Below, piece after piece: positions 1 to 9,373 of a stretch of DNA of 64,000 nucleotides. This DNA is from Coprococcus sp. (lineage in GTDB: Bacteria > Bacillota > Clostridia > Lachnospirales > Lachnospiraceae). The notes beneath the pieces are model-generated. The model searched no databases. It was not told where the DNA came from and worked only from the letters and a program-made list of their open reading frames with translations. Position 1 is the first letter of the stretch; the number at the start of each line of letters is the position of its first letter. The stretch covers positions 28,024-92,023 of the forward strand of contig JAGBHU010000045.1 of the NCBI GenBank assembly GCA_017935345.1, read 5' to 3'. The position numbers and the translations under genes were made by a program.

Positions 1-40
1 CAAAGCTCTTTTTCACATGCTTCATCTCAAGTAATTTCAT
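1..40 (-). CDS. Amino-acid ABC transporter ATP-binding protein (N-terminal fragment)
   Basis: Only the first 13 codons lie in the window; the gene runs off the left edge. The minus strand reads MKLLEMKHVKKSF, the usual opening of a GlnQ/ArtM-type ATPase just before its Walker A region, and a GGAG ribosome-binding site lies upstream of the ATG. It follows the fused binding-protein/permease gene (123-1655) on the same strand after about 80 bases, which is the expected partner order for a polar amino-acid importer. The family assignment rests on the short N-terminus and the neighbour. Confidence 0.7.
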   Translation of the reverse strand, partial: MKLLEMKHVKKSF

Positions 41-122
41 TCACATTCTCCATTCCGCTAACCAATTAGCCTAATTTACATCAACCGACATCTTCAATCG
101 TATGCATGGCAACAACAAAATC

Positions 123-1655
123 TTAATACTGATAGTACGACAATTTCTTTTCAATTTTTTCCATTCCCCACGCTACTATGAAGTTAAATACATAATAGAA
201 AACTCCTGCTACAAATATAGGCATGATACTTGCATCTGCTGCTGCAATCTGCTTTGCCATCGTAAACATCTCTGTAAATGCCAGAGCAAACGCAAGTGAA
301 GTATCCTTTACAAGTGTTATGACTTCATTTGTTACAGGCGGCATAACTCTCTTAACCATCTGAGGGAATATAATCTTGCAGAATGTCTGAGTTCTTGTAT
401 ACCCCATAACATCTGCTGCTTCGTACTGTCCTCTTGGTATGGATTCAATACCTGAACGATATATCTCAGCAAAATATGCTGCATAGTTCAGTGAGAAACC
501 AATAATAACGGCTATAAATCGATATGAATATGTCAGTTTTAATCCAAATACATAGTATGGACCAAAATATACTACAAGAAGCTGCAGCATAAGCGGTGTT
601 CCCCTCAGGATTGATATGTACAGCTTTGCAATGAATTGTAATACCTTTATTTTCGACATTCTGACAAAGCATACAAGAAGTCCGAGAGGCATGGCAAATA
701 CTAATGTCAGCACAAAGATCAGTAATGTAGCCAGTATCCCTTTTCCAAGCTGACCGACGATATCTGCCAGTTTCTTAAAGAAATGTTCACTTTCTTTTAC
801 AGGCTGTTCCGATTTTATAACATCATCCGAGCCGGCTTCACCCAGACATACAGAGTCCTCAAGTCCCCATTCTACAGCAATTTTCTCAAATGTTCCATCC
901 TTGAGCATAGCCTGAATCGTCTCTTCTACCTGATCCCTAAGCTCCGTATTTCCCAAACGGAAGCCGATACCATACTGCTCCTCTGAAACATATTCCTCCA
1001 GCATAACAAACTTGTTTCCTCTGGACTCAATTTCATATTTTGCTACACCGATATCCATACAAATCGCATCCACAGAGCCGGCTTCCAAATTCATAAATGC
1101 ACTATTATAATCGCCTACCTGCTGTAGTGATTTAAAGCTTTCGGCAAGCTGCTTGTTTTCCTCACTTGCACCTTCCCCTTCAAATGCTGATAATGCTGAT
1201 GACGCCGCCTGCACTACAACGACCTTATCCTTAAGCTCAGAAAGTTTTGTTATTCCTGAATCACTTCTTACAACAACTACCTGTGAATTATTGATATAGG
1301 CAGAAGACCATGTATACTCCGTCTCATGTCCTGTCATTGTAAATCCATTCCATATACAATCTATAGACCCTGAAGATATCTCCATATCCTTTGAATCCCA
1401 GTCAATAGGCTGTTTTACAAGAGTCCATCCGTTTCTTTTACAAACCTCTTCTGCAAGGCTTAAGTCAAAGCCCACATACTCTCCATTATCATCTTTATAT
1501 CCGTATGGCGGAAATTCTGCATCAAAGCCTACGGTAAATGTATTATCCTGCTTCTTTCCACATGCAGCAAATACACCAGCCACCATAGCCATAAGCAGCA
1601 ATATGATAATCGGCTTAACCATATTTTTTCTGATCGTTTCTCTTTTGTTAATCAT
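123..1655 (-). CDS. Amino-acid ABC transporter, fused substrate-binding protein and permease
   Basis: This 510-residue protein imports a polar amino acid (glutamine, cystine or similar; the substrate cannot be told). A short leader with a hydrophobic stretch ends in a lipobox (VFAAC), so the N-terminus should be a lipoprotein. Next comes a family-3 solute-binding domain of about 240 residues, opening with FTVGFDAEFPPYGYKD. The last 200 residues are a BPD_transp_1 permease with several membrane helices and the EAA-type loop EAADVMGYTRTQTFCKIIFPQ. The start is the ATG at 1655, preceded by GAGGACAGAGGG; an in-frame upstream ATG lacks such a site. Binding protein and permease in one chain is a known but less common layout, and the ATPase follows at the left edge. 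Confidence 0.9.
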   Translation of the reverse strand: MINKRETIRKNMVKPIIILLLMAMVAGVFAACGKKQDNTFTVGFDAEFPPYGYKDDNGEYVGFDLSLAEEVCKRNGWTLVKQPIDWDSKDMEISSGSIDCIWNGFTMTGHETEYTWSSAYINNSQVVVVRSDSGITKLSELKDKVVVVQAASSALSAFEGEGASEENKQLAESFKSLQQVGDYNSAFMNLEAGSVDAICMDIGVAKYEIESRGNKFVMLEEYVSEEQYGIGFRLGNTELRDQVEETIQAMLKDGTFEKIAVEWGLEDSVCLGEAGSDDVIKSEQPVKESEHFFKKLADIVGQLGKGILATLLIFVLTLVFAMPLGLLVCFVRMSKIKVLQFIAKLYISILRGTPLMLQLLVVYFGPYYVFGLKLTYSYRFIAVIIGFSLNYAAYFAEIYRSGIESIPRGQYEAADVMGYTRTQTFCKIIFPQMVKRVMPPVTNEVITLVKDTSLAFALAFTEMFTMAKQIAAADASIMPIFVAGVFYYVFNFIVAWGMEKIEKKLSYYQY

Positions 1656-1810
1656 CCCTCTGTCCTCTCTAATACATTTTTGTAATAAAATGTCACATTT
1701 GGTTTTATTATACATTACAATTTATATGTCAGACAAGTATTTTACCCGGTATTTCAGATATTCTGTTTTCGGTAAATTTGAATGATATTTGTCTGTTATT
1801 TTATCCGAAA

Positions 1811-1993
1811 TCAATCTGCCATCTCATATTGCAGCATTTCATATTTTAATCTGCTGCCTTCTGATATATTATCGGGAAGCATTGTCCTTGCCACCAATTT
1901 CAAATCATCACTTTCAATATCTAATCTTTTCAAATTTGCATAATCTCCGTCTATACTGATTACTTCATAATACCATGTTTCCATATATATCAT
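1811..1993 (-). CDS. Small conserved hypothetical protein
   Basis: A 60-residue soluble protein with no signal peptide or membrane segment. Sequences of this form (a beta-rich start around WYYEVISIDGDYANLKR, then LPDNISEGSRLKYEM) are familiar from Lachnospiraceae genomes, but I do not know a function. GGAGG at 1997-2001 is 3 bases from the ATG at 1993 and 12 bases from an in-frame ATG at 1984, so the start could be either; the METW start fits the family length slightly better. It stands alone between a phosphodiesterase and the transporter on the same strand. Confidence 0.6.
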   Translation of the reverse strand: MIYMETWYYEVISIDGDYANLKRLDIESDDLKLVARTMLPDNISEGSRLKYEMLQYEMAD

Positions 1994-2042
1994 TCGCCTC
2001 CATTCCTTCTATAATTGTATTAAGTGCATATAACGTATCCCG

Positions 2043-2762
2043 TTATTGCCTTTTCATTTTCTTTAAAAGCTGAATTGCGATATCCGGTCTGTCCGTAATA
2101 ATGCCGTCTATATTCTTTCTAAGCAATCTCCGAATTGACTTTTCTTTGTTGACAGTCCACGGATATACTTCCAAATTCCGTTTCTTCATGCGGAACAAAA
2201 ATCCCCACGTCATCATCTTATAATAAGGAGATACAAAATCACAACCGAGCTTTAAGGTACTTCCTTCTGCAAAATATTCTCTTACTCTCTCGGCTATCGA
2301 TGCTTCTTCCTTCCCCACCAGCAGTCCTGTTTTTATATTTTTATCTATCTTTTTTATATTTTCAACGACTTTTCTGTTAAAAGACTTCATGCTATATTCA
2401 TGATATGAATACCTGCTCTTTACCGCTTCTATCACACGCTCCTCATATCCGGCTTCCTTAAGCTCTATATCCAGATGTATTTTTCCCCTGCATTTATCAA
2501 GCACCTGTTCCAATGTCGGAACATGATAATTCATCGTACCGGCAATTTTATTTAATTGCTGATATGTCAGCTCCTTCAATCGTTTTCCATTGATATTATC
2601 ATCGTGAAAAACTACCATTATATTATCTTTTGTAGTTCTTATATCAAACTCAACCATATCGGCGCCAATTTGTATGGCTATGTCAAATGCTTCCAATGTA
2701 TTCTCATGCTTTGCCAATGCACTTGCACCACGATGGGCAATTACCTTTACTTTTCTACTCAT
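2043..2762 (-). CDS. Glycerophosphodiester phosphodiesterase
   Basis: A 239-residue cytoplasmic GDPD-family enzyme hydrolysing glycerophosphodiesters to glycerol 3-phosphate and an alcohol. The catalytic and metal motifs are visible: IAHRGAS near residue 9 (catalytic His, Arg), the VEFDIRTTKDN segment, and VVFHDDNI with the second His. The C-terminal YPWTVNKEKSIRRLL and GIITDRPD motifs complete the TIM barrel. There is no signal peptide, so it acts inside the cell. The length is typical for the short bacterial type (about 240). Confidence 0.93.
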   Translation of the reverse strand: MSRKVKVIAHRGASALAKHENTLEAFDIAIQIGADMVEFDIRTTKDNIMVVFHDDNINGKRLKELTYQQLNKIAGTMNYHVPTLEQVLDKCRGKIHLDIELKEAGYEERVIEAVKSRYSYHEYSMKSFNRKVVENIKKIDKNIKTGLLVGKEEASIAERVREYFAEGSTLKLGCDFVSPYYKMMTWGFLFRMKKRNLEVYPWTVNKEKSIRRLLRKNIDGIITDRPDIAIQLLKKMKRQ

Positions 2763-2789
2763 ACAAACTCCATATCAATCTGTTTTTAT

Positions 2790-2828
2790 GAAAAGAGCCA
2801 ATCAGACTGGCCCAATCTGATTGGCTCT
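2790..2828 (-). terminator. Rho-independent terminator after the GGGtGRT gene
   Basis: Twelve-base complementary arms (GAGCCAATCAGA at 2795-2806 and TCTGATTGGCTC at 2816-2827) are followed, in minus-strand orientation, by a T run at 2791-2794. It sits about 45 bases past the stop codon of the GGGtGRT gene and ends that two-gene transcript before the phosphodiesterase gene. Confidence 0.85.
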
Positions 2829-2872
2829 CTACAAATCCAATAATATATAACTTGCCTTACGGCTTGCTTTCG

Positions 2873-3883
2873 CTAAAACTTGCCAGCCTTAGCAGCTTCC
2901 TCAATACTTACGGCTACAGCAACTGTCATACCTACCATTGGGTTGTTACCGGCACCGATAAGACCCATCATCTCAACGTGTGCAGGAACTGATGATGAAC
3001 CGGCGAACTGCGCGTCACTATGCATACGTCCAAGTGTATCTGTCATACCGTATGAAGCAGGACCTGCTGCCATATTATCTGGATGAAGTGTACGACCTGT
3101 ACCACCACCTGATGCAACAGAGAAATATTTTTTACCCTGCTCGATACATTCCTTCTTATATGTACCTGCTACCGGATGCTGGAAACGTGTTGGGTTTGTT
3201 GAGTTACCTGTGATCGATACGTCAACACCTTCCTTGTGCATGATGGCAACACCTTCAGGTACTGAATTAGCACCGTAGCAGTTAACCTTTGCACGAAGTC
3301 CCTCTGAGTAAGACTTACGGAATACTTCCTTTACTTCATTTGTATATGGGTCATACTCTGTCTCAACAAATGTGAAACCGTTAATTCTTGCGATAATCTG
3401 AGCTGCATCCTTACCAAGACCGTTAAGGATAACTCTAAGAGGCTCTTTACGAACCTTGTTAGCCTTCTCCGCAATACCGATAGCACCCTCAGCAGCAGCG
3501 AATGATTCGTGACCTGCTAAGAAAGCAAAACACTTTGTCTCCTCCTCAAGGAGCATCTTACCAAGGTTACCATGTCCAAGACCAACCTTACGTGTGTCGG
3601 CAACAGAACCAGGAATACAGAATGCCTGAAGTCCCTCACCGATTGCTGCAGCAGCATCAGCAGCTCTCTTACAACCCTTCTTGATTGCGATTGCAGCACC
3701 AACTGTGTATGCCCAGCAAGCGTTCTCAAAACAGATTGGCTGAATACCCTTAATCTGGTTATATACATCTAAACCAGCGTCTTTCGTAATCTTCTCTGCC
3801 TCTTCAATAGAAGCGATACCATAGCTATTTAAAACGCCGTTGATTTTATCAATTCTTCTCTCATATGATTCAAATAAAGCCAT
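2873..3883 (-). CDS. GGGtGRT protein
   Basis: A 336-residue member of the GGGtGRT family, named after the Gly-rich motif seen here as GGGTGRT at residues 259-265. The family has no settled biochemical role; it is almost always encoded beside a NifU-like iron-sulfur scaffold, as here (19 bases downstream of that gene on the same strand), so a role in Fe-S cluster or redox-cofactor metabolism is inferred. Further conserved-looking segments are GLGHGNLGKML and GNSTNPTRFQHPVAG. It is full length with no signal peptide. The codon choice looks highly biased, which suggests strong expression. Confidence 0.92.
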   Translation of the reverse strand: MALFESYERRIDKINGVLNSYGIASIEEAEKITKDAGLDVYNQIKGIQPICFENACWAYTVGAAIAIKKGCKRAADAAAAIGEGLQAFCIPGSVADTRKVGLGHGNLGKMLLEEETKCFAFLAGHESFAAAEGAIGIAEKANKVRKEPLRVILNGLGKDAAQIIARINGFTFVETEYDPYTNEVKEVFRKSYSEGLRAKVNCYGANSVPEGVAIMHKEGVDVSITGNSTNPTRFQHPVAGTYKKECIEQGKKYFSVASGGGTGRTLHPDNMAAGPASYGMTDTLGRMHSDAQFAGSSSVPAHVEMMGLIGAGNNPMVGMTVAVAVSIEEAAKAGKF

Positions 3884-3901
3884 TTTCGTTACCTCCTTCT
3901 A

Positions 3902-4609
3902 TTATTTAGCAATCTCTTTGTCAGTTCTAGGGTCAATAATCTTAACTGCATCTGCAACACGGCCATACTGTCCGCAAGACTTCTCATATGCTGTGTTCGG
4001 GTCATCACCCTTCTTGATGAAGTCAGTCATCTTACCAAGATTTACAAACTGGTAACCGATAATCAAATCATCTGCATCAAGTGCGATACCTGTTACATAA
4101 CCCTCTGCCATCTCAAGGTATCTAGGACCCTTCTTAAGAGTACCGTACATTGTACCAACCTGTGAACGAAGTCCCTTACCAAGATCCTCAAGACCTGCAC
4201 CGACAGGAAGACCATCCTCTGAGAATGCACTCTGTGTACGTCCATAAACAATCTGAAGGAATAACTCTCTCATAGCTGTATTAATCGCATCACAAACAAG
4301 GTCTGTGTTCAGTGCTTCCATAACTGTAAGACCCGGAAGAATCTCAGCAGACATAGCAGCTGAATGTGTCATACCTGAACATCCAATTGTCTCTACCAAT
4401 GCTTCCTGAATAATACCCTCTTTAACATTAAGAGTCAGTTTGCAGGCACCCTGCTGTGGTGCACACCAGCCAATACCATGTGTTAAACCGGAAATGTCCT
4501 TAACTTCTTTTGCCTGAACCCATTTTGCTTCCTCAGGTATTGGTGCACATCCATGATGTACGCCCTGAGCAACTGGGCACATGTTTTCAACTTCCTGTGA
4601 ATAAATCAT
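3902..4609 (-). CDS. NifU/IscU-like iron-sulfur assembly scaffold protein
   Basis: A 235-residue protein of the NifU N-terminal/IscU fold type. Cys residues expected for cluster binding occur in GWCAPQQGAC and ETIGCSGMTHSAAM, with a further Cys in EKSCGQYG. It starts at an ATG 6 bases after AGGAGA. It is the first gene of a pair with the GGGtGRT gene, with which this variant is commonly co-encoded in anaerobic Firmicutes. The inferred job is cluster scaffolding or storage for Fe-S enzymes. No cysteine desulfurase is adjacent. Confidence 0.82.
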   Translation of the reverse strand: MIYSQEVENMCPVAQGVHHGCAPIPEEAKWVQAKEVKDISGLTHGIGWCAPQQGACKLTLNVKEGIIQEALVETIGCSGMTHSAAMSAEILPGLTVMEALNTDLVCDAINTAMRELFLQIVYGRTQSAFSEDGLPVGAGLEDLGKGLRSQVGTMYGTLKKGPRYLEMAEGYVTGIALDADDLIIGYQFVNLGKMTDFIKKGDDPNTAYEKSCGQYGRVADAVKIIDPRTDKEIAK

Positions 4610-4771
4610 TGTTTATCTCCTTTCAAATATAAAAATCTAAAAAGCGGTTTAGAAAATTTTTGAAATTCAAACCATCAGACATATTTTCTCATAAAATAAC
4701 AATTAAGTCCATAGCTTATTCAAAAAAATTATTGTATACTGAATAATATTATTTAGGGAGGTATACCAGCA

Positions 4772-5626
4772 ATGAAACTGATAGATATGCACGTACATAC
4801 AACAACATCCGACGGTTCCTTCACTCCATCCGAAGTATGCAGGCTGGCTGTCAAAAAAGACCTTGCTGCCATAGCTATCACCGACCATGACACCGTAGAC
4901 GGTATAGCCGAGGCATTCACTTATGTAAAGAAAACCGCCAGTCCGCTTGAAGTAATACCCGGTATCGAATTATCCTCCATATATAACGGAACGGAAATTC
5001 ACATACTTGGTTTCTATATGGATTACACAAATCCGGAACTGAATAAACGTCTTGACGAAGTAAAACTTGCACGTCTCAATAGAAATCTTGCAATGTGCAG
5101 CTTATTCCAAAAAGACGGAATCGATATGACAATGGAAAAGCTTCAGGCAGGACATCCCGATACCGTCATAACAAGAGCACACTTTGCCCGTGTTCTCATG
5201 GAAGAAGGTATCTGCAAAACCAAAGACCAGGCGTTTCAAAAATATCTCAATCCAAACTGTAAATATTACATACCTGTTCCTGATATGAGCAGTGAAGAAG
5301 CAATCGAATTAATTGCTGCCTACGGAAAAGCATCTTTTATAGCCCATCCGCTTCTCTATCATATGAGTGACAGTAAAATAGAGGAAATGATAGCTTACTT
5401 TGCAACAAAAGGATTAACAGGTGTAGAAATCTACCACTCGACAACAAATTCCTATGACAGCAGCAAGCTTCGCCGCATTGCAGCCAAATACAATCTCCTG
5501 ACCTCAGGAGGCAGTGACTTTCATGGAGTGATCAAACCCGATATCAGCATCGGCTCAGGCAGAGGCGACCTCCGTGTCACGCTTCAGCATCTTACAAATC
5601 TCAAAGAATACTGTGGCATAAAATAA
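4772..5626 (+). CDS. PHP-domain phosphoesterase (RNase AM/nucleotide phosphatase type)
   Basis: A 284-residue PHP-family metallo-phosphoesterase of the YciV/RNase AM type, whose known members trim RNA 5' ends or hydrolyse nucleoside 3',5'-bisphosphates. Metal ligands are visible: HVH at residues 7-9, the DHD triplet at 38-40 in AITDHDT, Glu66 in PGIELSS, the His of ITRAHFARV, the His of FIAHPLLYH and the Asp-His of GGSDFHG near the C-terminus. GGGAGG lies at a suitable distance before the ATG. It stands alone on the plus strand, convergent with yajC. Confidence 0.9.
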   Translation: MKLIDMHVHTTTSDGSFTPSEVCRLAVKKDLAAIAITDHDTVDGIAEAFTYVKKTASPLEVIPGIELSSIYNGTEIHILGFYMDYTNPELNKRLDEVKLARLNRNLAMCSLFQKDGIDMTMEKLQAGHPDTVITRAHFARVLMEEGICKTKDQAFQKYLNPNCKYYIPVPDMSSEEAIELIAAYGKASFIAHPLLYHMSDSKIEEMIAYFATKGLTGVEIYHSTTNSYDSSKLRRIAAKYNLLTSGGSDFHGVIKPDISIGSGRGDLRVTLQHLTNLKEYCGIK

Positions 5627-5627
5627 C

Positions 5628-5680
5628 AGAAGGTGGACAATTCGCGGATAGAAATATATCAGCTTAAGTGTCCACCTTCT
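5628..5680. terminator. Inverted repeat/terminator between convergent genes
   Basis: Perfect 12-base arms (AGAAGGTGGACA at 5628-5639 and TGTCCACCTTCT at 5669-5680) enclose a 29-base loop between the PHP gene and yajC, which converge here. No long T run follows on either strand, so a shared weak terminator is the likeliest reading rather than a certain one. Confidence 0.55.
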
Positions 5681-5686
5681 ACTATA

Positions 5687-6037
5687 TTACTTCTCTACTG
5701 CGTTATCCTGCTTTTCAAGCTCGGCTATTGCATTTTTGTGCATCGGAATACGGCAGTTTCTGTTATTTCCAAATTCTACGATAATGGTTGTATCGTCTAC
5801 AATATCAAGAATCGTTCCATAGAAACCGCTTGTTGTCATGATGTTGTCACCCGGTGCCATCTGATTATGCATTTCCTCCGTCTTTGCCCGCTGTTTCTTC
5901 TGCGGTCTAATCATCATAAAGTAAATAATTGCTACAAAAATAGCTATATAAATAACCGTAAATAAAATTGTTCCTGAACCTCCGCCGGTACCTGCACCTC
6001 CATTAGCGCCATTTAAAACCATACTTAATGTATTCAT
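5687..6037 (-). CDS. yajC: Preprotein translocase subunit YajC
   Basis: A 116-residue protein with one membrane helix (ILFTVIYIAIFVAIIYFMMI, about residues 25-44) directly followed by the family signature RPQKKQRAK and a small beta-rich cytoplasmic domain (PGDNIMTTSGFYGTI). YajC accompanies SecDF in the Sec translocase. The short Gly-rich N-terminus before the helix is normal for Clostridia. It lies 14 bases downstream of tgt on the same strand, the common tgt-yajC arrangement. Confidence 0.95.
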   Translation of the reverse strand: MNTLSMVLNGANGGAGTGGGSGTILFTVIYIAIFVAIIYFMMIRPQKKQRAKTEEMHNQMAPGDNIMTTSGFYGTILDIVDDTTIIVEFGNNRNCRIPMHKNAIAELEKQDNAVEK

Positions 6038-6051
6038 GTAATTGTTCTCCT

Positions 6052-7182
6052 TTAATCATTTATTGTTAAACGGTCTATCATGGATTTTTTATAGTCTTTA
6101 AAAGAGCCTTCCTCAATAGCCTGTCTAATCTCTTTCATCATATTATTATAAAAATACAAATTATGCAAGACGCAAATTCTCATACCCAGCATTTCATTTG
6201 CTTTCAGAAGATGCCTGATATATGCTCTGCTATAATGCTTACACGCAGGACACTGACAGCCTTCCTCAATCGGTCTGTCATCCAACTCAAATTTTGCATT
6301 CTTAAGATTTAACTTTCCGTTTTTTGTATATACATGAGCATGACGGCCATTTCTTGACGGATATACGCAGTCAAAAAAGTCTACTCCCCTGTCAACCGCC
6401 TCCAGAATATTTACAGGAGTTCCTACTCCCATAAGGTATGTTGGTTTATTTTCAGGAAGATGCGGTACTGTTACATCCAGAATATGATACATCTCCTCTG
6501 CTGTCTCCCCGACTGCCAGACCGCCTATGGCATAACCATCAAGGTCAAATTCGCTTATCCGCTTTGCATGCTCTATACGGATATCATCATATATTGCCCC
6601 CTGATTGATACCAAACAGCATCTGACTTTTATTAATGGTATCATCCAGACTGTTCAGTCTTGCCATCTCTGTTTTACAACGCTCCAGCCATCTTGTGGTT
6701 CTGGCAACGGAATTTTCTACATATTTTCTGTCGGCAAGAGCAGGAATACACTCATCAAATGCCATTGCTATCGTCGATGCCAGATTTGACTGAATCTGCA
6801 TACTCTCTTCCGGCCCCATAAATATCTTGCGGCCATCAACATGAGAATGAAAAGAAACGCCTTCTTCTTTTATTTTTCTTAATCCTGCAAGAGAAAATAC
6901 CTGAAACCCGCCTGAATCAGTCAAGATCGGTCTGTCCCAATACATAAACTTATGTAAACCGCCCAGTTTTTTTACGATTTCATCCCCAGGTCTTACATGA
7001 AGATGATATGTATTTGAAAGCTGAACCTGACATCCGATTTCCTTTAAATCCGTTGTTGCTACTGCCCCCTTGATAGCCGCAGCAGTTCCTACATTCATAA
7101 ATACAGGTGTTTCAACCGTTCCGTGTACCGTCTCAAAGGTTGCCCGTTTTGCTCTGCCATCCTTGCAAATAATCTTATACAT
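6052..7182 (-). CDS. tgt: Queuine/preQ1 tRNA-guanine transglycosylase
   Basis: A 376-residue enzyme exchanging guanine at position 34 of GUN-anticodon tRNAs for preQ1. Visible family motifs are the catalytic Asp in LTDSGGFQVFSL, the substrate pocket AFDECIPA, the second Asp region DCVYPSRNGRHAHVYT, and the zinc site CQCPACKHYSRAYIRHL. Full length. It forms a pair with yajC. Confidence 0.97.
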   Translation of the reverse strand: MYKIICKDGRAKRATFETVHGTVETPVFMNVGTAAAIKGAVATTDLKEIGCQVQLSNTYHLHVRPGDEIVKKLGGLHKFMYWDRPILTDSGGFQVFSLAGLRKIKEEGVSFHSHVDGRKIFMGPEESMQIQSNLASTIAMAFDECIPALADRKYVENSVARTTRWLERCKTEMARLNSLDDTINKSQMLFGINQGAIYDDIRIEHAKRISEFDLDGYAIGGLAVGETAEEMYHILDVTVPHLPENKPTYLMGVGTPVNILEAVDRGVDFFDCVYPSRNGRHAHVYTKNGKLNLKNAKFELDDRPIEEGCQCPACKHYSRAYIRHLLKANEMLGMRICVLHNLYFYNNMMKEIRQAIEEGSFKDYKKSMIDRLTIND

Positions 7183-7283
7183 TTTTGATACTCCTTCTGA
7201 ACTGTATCAAATGTTATATCATTCTGATACAAAATCTACTAAAAATATATAATGCCCTAAATTACTGATATTTGCAAGTAAAT

Positions 7284-7327
7284 AATAAAAATGGGAAATG
7301 TATACTCCTCTTACACATTCCCCATTT
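7284..7327 (-). terminator. Rho-independent terminator after the HtrA gene
   Basis: An imperfect hairpin (arms AAATGGGAAATGT and ACATTCCCCATTT) is followed, in minus-strand orientation, by a T-rich tract. It lies about 30 bases past the stop of the protease gene. Confidence 0.75.
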
Positions 7328-7355
7328 CTTATACAAATTCTGCCCTGTATTTTTA

Positions 7356-9125
7356 CTATTGTTTCTTCTGAAGTGTTGCAGTTACCGTTTCTTTTTCATA
7401 GTTACCGTTATGATTCCTATAATATTCTATTTTCACTTCATCTCCTGCAGAATGACTGACCACCAAATCATGCAGCGTTTCCATATCTGCTACCTCTGTT
7501 CCGTCAAAACTGAATATAACATCGCCTGACTGAAGTCCGCATTCTTCCGCTGCCGAACCGGCTTCTACAGAATTGATATATATTCCCTTCGGCATACCCA
7601 GAAGCTCTGAGTATTCATCTGTAATCGTCTGAGCTGATATACCCAAAAATGCTTCTCCGGACTGGGTCTGGTTCGGCGTCTCATCATCCGATTCGATAAG
7701 GTCATTTATAATATCCTGTATATCCGTTATCGGAAGTGCATATCCCATACCCTCAACCTTACTGTCAACATACTTAGCAGTATTCATTCCGATTAACTCA
7801 CCATTCATATTTACAAGTGCGCCACCGCTATTTCCCGGATTGATAGCTGCATCCGTCTGAAGAACCTTTACTGTACCATCTGAAACACTAAGCTCTCTTT
7901 CAAGTGCACTGATATAACCAACTGTAACAGACTGTCCATAGCCAAGAGCATTTCCGATTGCTATGCATGGGTCTCCAACTCTGAGGGATTCGGATGAGCC
8001 TATCTGTATTTCCTTTATCTGCTCTAATGTATCCTGCGCGATATCCTCCAACCTGACAAGTACAATCGCTGTATCATGCTGTTCATCATAACCTTTAACT
8101 GTCGCTTCGGCAGTCTTATCGTCTATGAATGATACGGAAAGCTCCTTCGCATCCTCAACGACATGAAAATTTGTAACTACATATAAATATTTATCATCTT
8201 TGCCGATAATAATACCGGAACCTGCTCCGGGTGTTTCCGACTGATAGGAGTTAAACCAGTAATCATATGTGGTTACATATGTTCCTGTTATCGAAACAAT
8301 AGACGGCATAACCTTTTCTGCTACATCTGCCACATCATAATATACAGTATCCTTTGTCTCCCCTGATGCCGCCTCTAAATATGGCTTGTCTGACGCATCA
8401 GCTTCTGTATTGCCGTTAACTGCAGCATTCGCCTCAGTGGTCTTCTCTGTAGTCTGTTCATTATTATTTCTTCTGCTTGTCAGCCTGTCCGCTGTCAGCT
8501 TAATGCCCCAAAAGGCAACTCCTGCAACCAGACCAAACACCAAAGCTGCTGCCGAAACCTGCAAAAGTCTTATTCCAAAACCTGTTTTTTTATTGGTCTT
8601 ATGTCTGTCTTTTTGATTGCTGTCAGATGATTGACTGTTCTCAGATTTCTGCCCCGTCTTATTGAGTTCTTCAGCTTTTTTTGAAATATCCTGTTCCATA
8701 TTCTGACTTGCTTGTTCCATACGCTGACTTGCATACCATGCAGCCATTCCGTTTACATTATTGTTCTGGTGTCCGTAACCGCTGTTTCCCTGATATGCTC
8801 CGTAATGATGATATGCTCCATAGCCCTGCTGTCCTCCATAACTATTCTGTGCCGCGTAATCTGACGGTGTTCCATAACCCCGTTGTGTTTCATAACTCTG
8901 TTGCGTTTCGTAATTCGGCTGGGTTCCATAGCTCTGTTGTGTCTCGTAATCCGGCTGCGTTCCATAGCTCTGTTGCGTTTCATAATCCGGCTGCGTTCCA
9001 TAGCTCTGTTGCGTTTCGTAATCCGACTGTGTTCCATAGCTCTGTTGCGTTTCGTAATCCGGCTGCTGACCATATTTTTGTGAAATCCCGTCATTCGTTA
9101 ATTCATCTCTATTATTGTCATCCAT
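7356..9125 (-). CDS. HtrA/DegP-like membrane-anchored serine protease with N-terminal tandem repeats
   Basis: A 589-residue protein. The first 120 residues are cytoplasmic, Gln/Tyr/Gly-rich and built of 12-residue repeats. A Lys-rich stretch and one membrane helix (around residues 185-210, LLQVSAAALVFGLVAGVAFWG) then anchor it with the rest outside. The trypsin-like domain shows the triad His in VTNFHVVEDA, Asp in QHDTAIVL and Ser in NPGNSGGALVN. A single PDZ domain (GIYINSVEAGSAAEECGLQSGD) ends the chain. It is a surface quality-control protease. The start follows AAAGGAAG. The repeat tail on the inside is unusual and of unknown role. Confidence 0.92.
   Translation of the reverse strand: MDDNNRDELTNDGISQKYGQQPDYETQQSYGTQSDYETQQSYGTQPDYETQQSYGTQPDYETQQSYGTQPNYETQQSYETQRGYGTPSDYAAQNSYGGQQGYGAYHHYGAYQGNSGYGHQNNNVNGMAAWYASQRMEQASQNMEQDISKKAEELNKTGQKSENSQSSDSNQKDRHKTNKKTGFGIRLLQVSAAALVFGLVAGVAFWGIKLTADRLTSRRNNNEQTTEKTTEANAAVNGNTEADASDKPYLEAASGETKDTVYYDVADVAEKVMPSIVSITGTYVTTYDYWFNSYQSETPGAGSGIIIGKDDKYLYVVTNFHVVEDAKELSVSFIDDKTAEATVKGYDEQHDTAIVLVRLEDIAQDTLEQIKEIQIGSSESLRVGDPCIAIGNALGYGQSVTVGYISALERELSVSDGTVKVLQTDAAINPGNSGGALVNMNGELIGMNTAKYVDSKVEGMGYALPITDIQDIINDLIESDDETPNQTQSGEAFLGISAQTITDEYSELLGMPKGIYINSVEAGSAAEECGLQSGDVIFSFDGTEVADMETLHDLVVSHSAGDEVKIEYYRNHNGNYEKETVTATLQKKQ
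8901..9068 (-). repeat. 36-bp tandem repeats encoding QSYGTQPDYETQ
   Basis: Four full in-frame units of 36 bases, plus degenerate flanking copies, encode the 12-residue unit QSYGTQPDYETQ and variants in the cytoplasmic tail of the HtrA-like protease (residues about 20-75). The units are nearly identical at DNA level, so copy number may vary between strains. Confidence 0.85.
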
Positions 9126-9373
9126 AATCTGTACTTCCTTTCATATATTATATTTGTAATCAACTTGCAAATTTGCGATATCTCTTCTTTACAGTAACTA
9201 ATATAATAATCAAATGTGACATAAATGTGTTTTAAATGTTTAAAAAATTTGAACTGTAACCGCCTTGTTTAAACTGCAATATTACTATATAATTCAGAAT
9301 AAACAAATAAAATACCGTAAACGAATGAAATGCAGCACAGAATAAAATAAATACAAATCAGAGAGGAACAATT

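Noticed and set aside
8901..9068. CRISPR array
   Set aside because: The repeats are directly contiguous, in frame with the protease gene and have no spacers.
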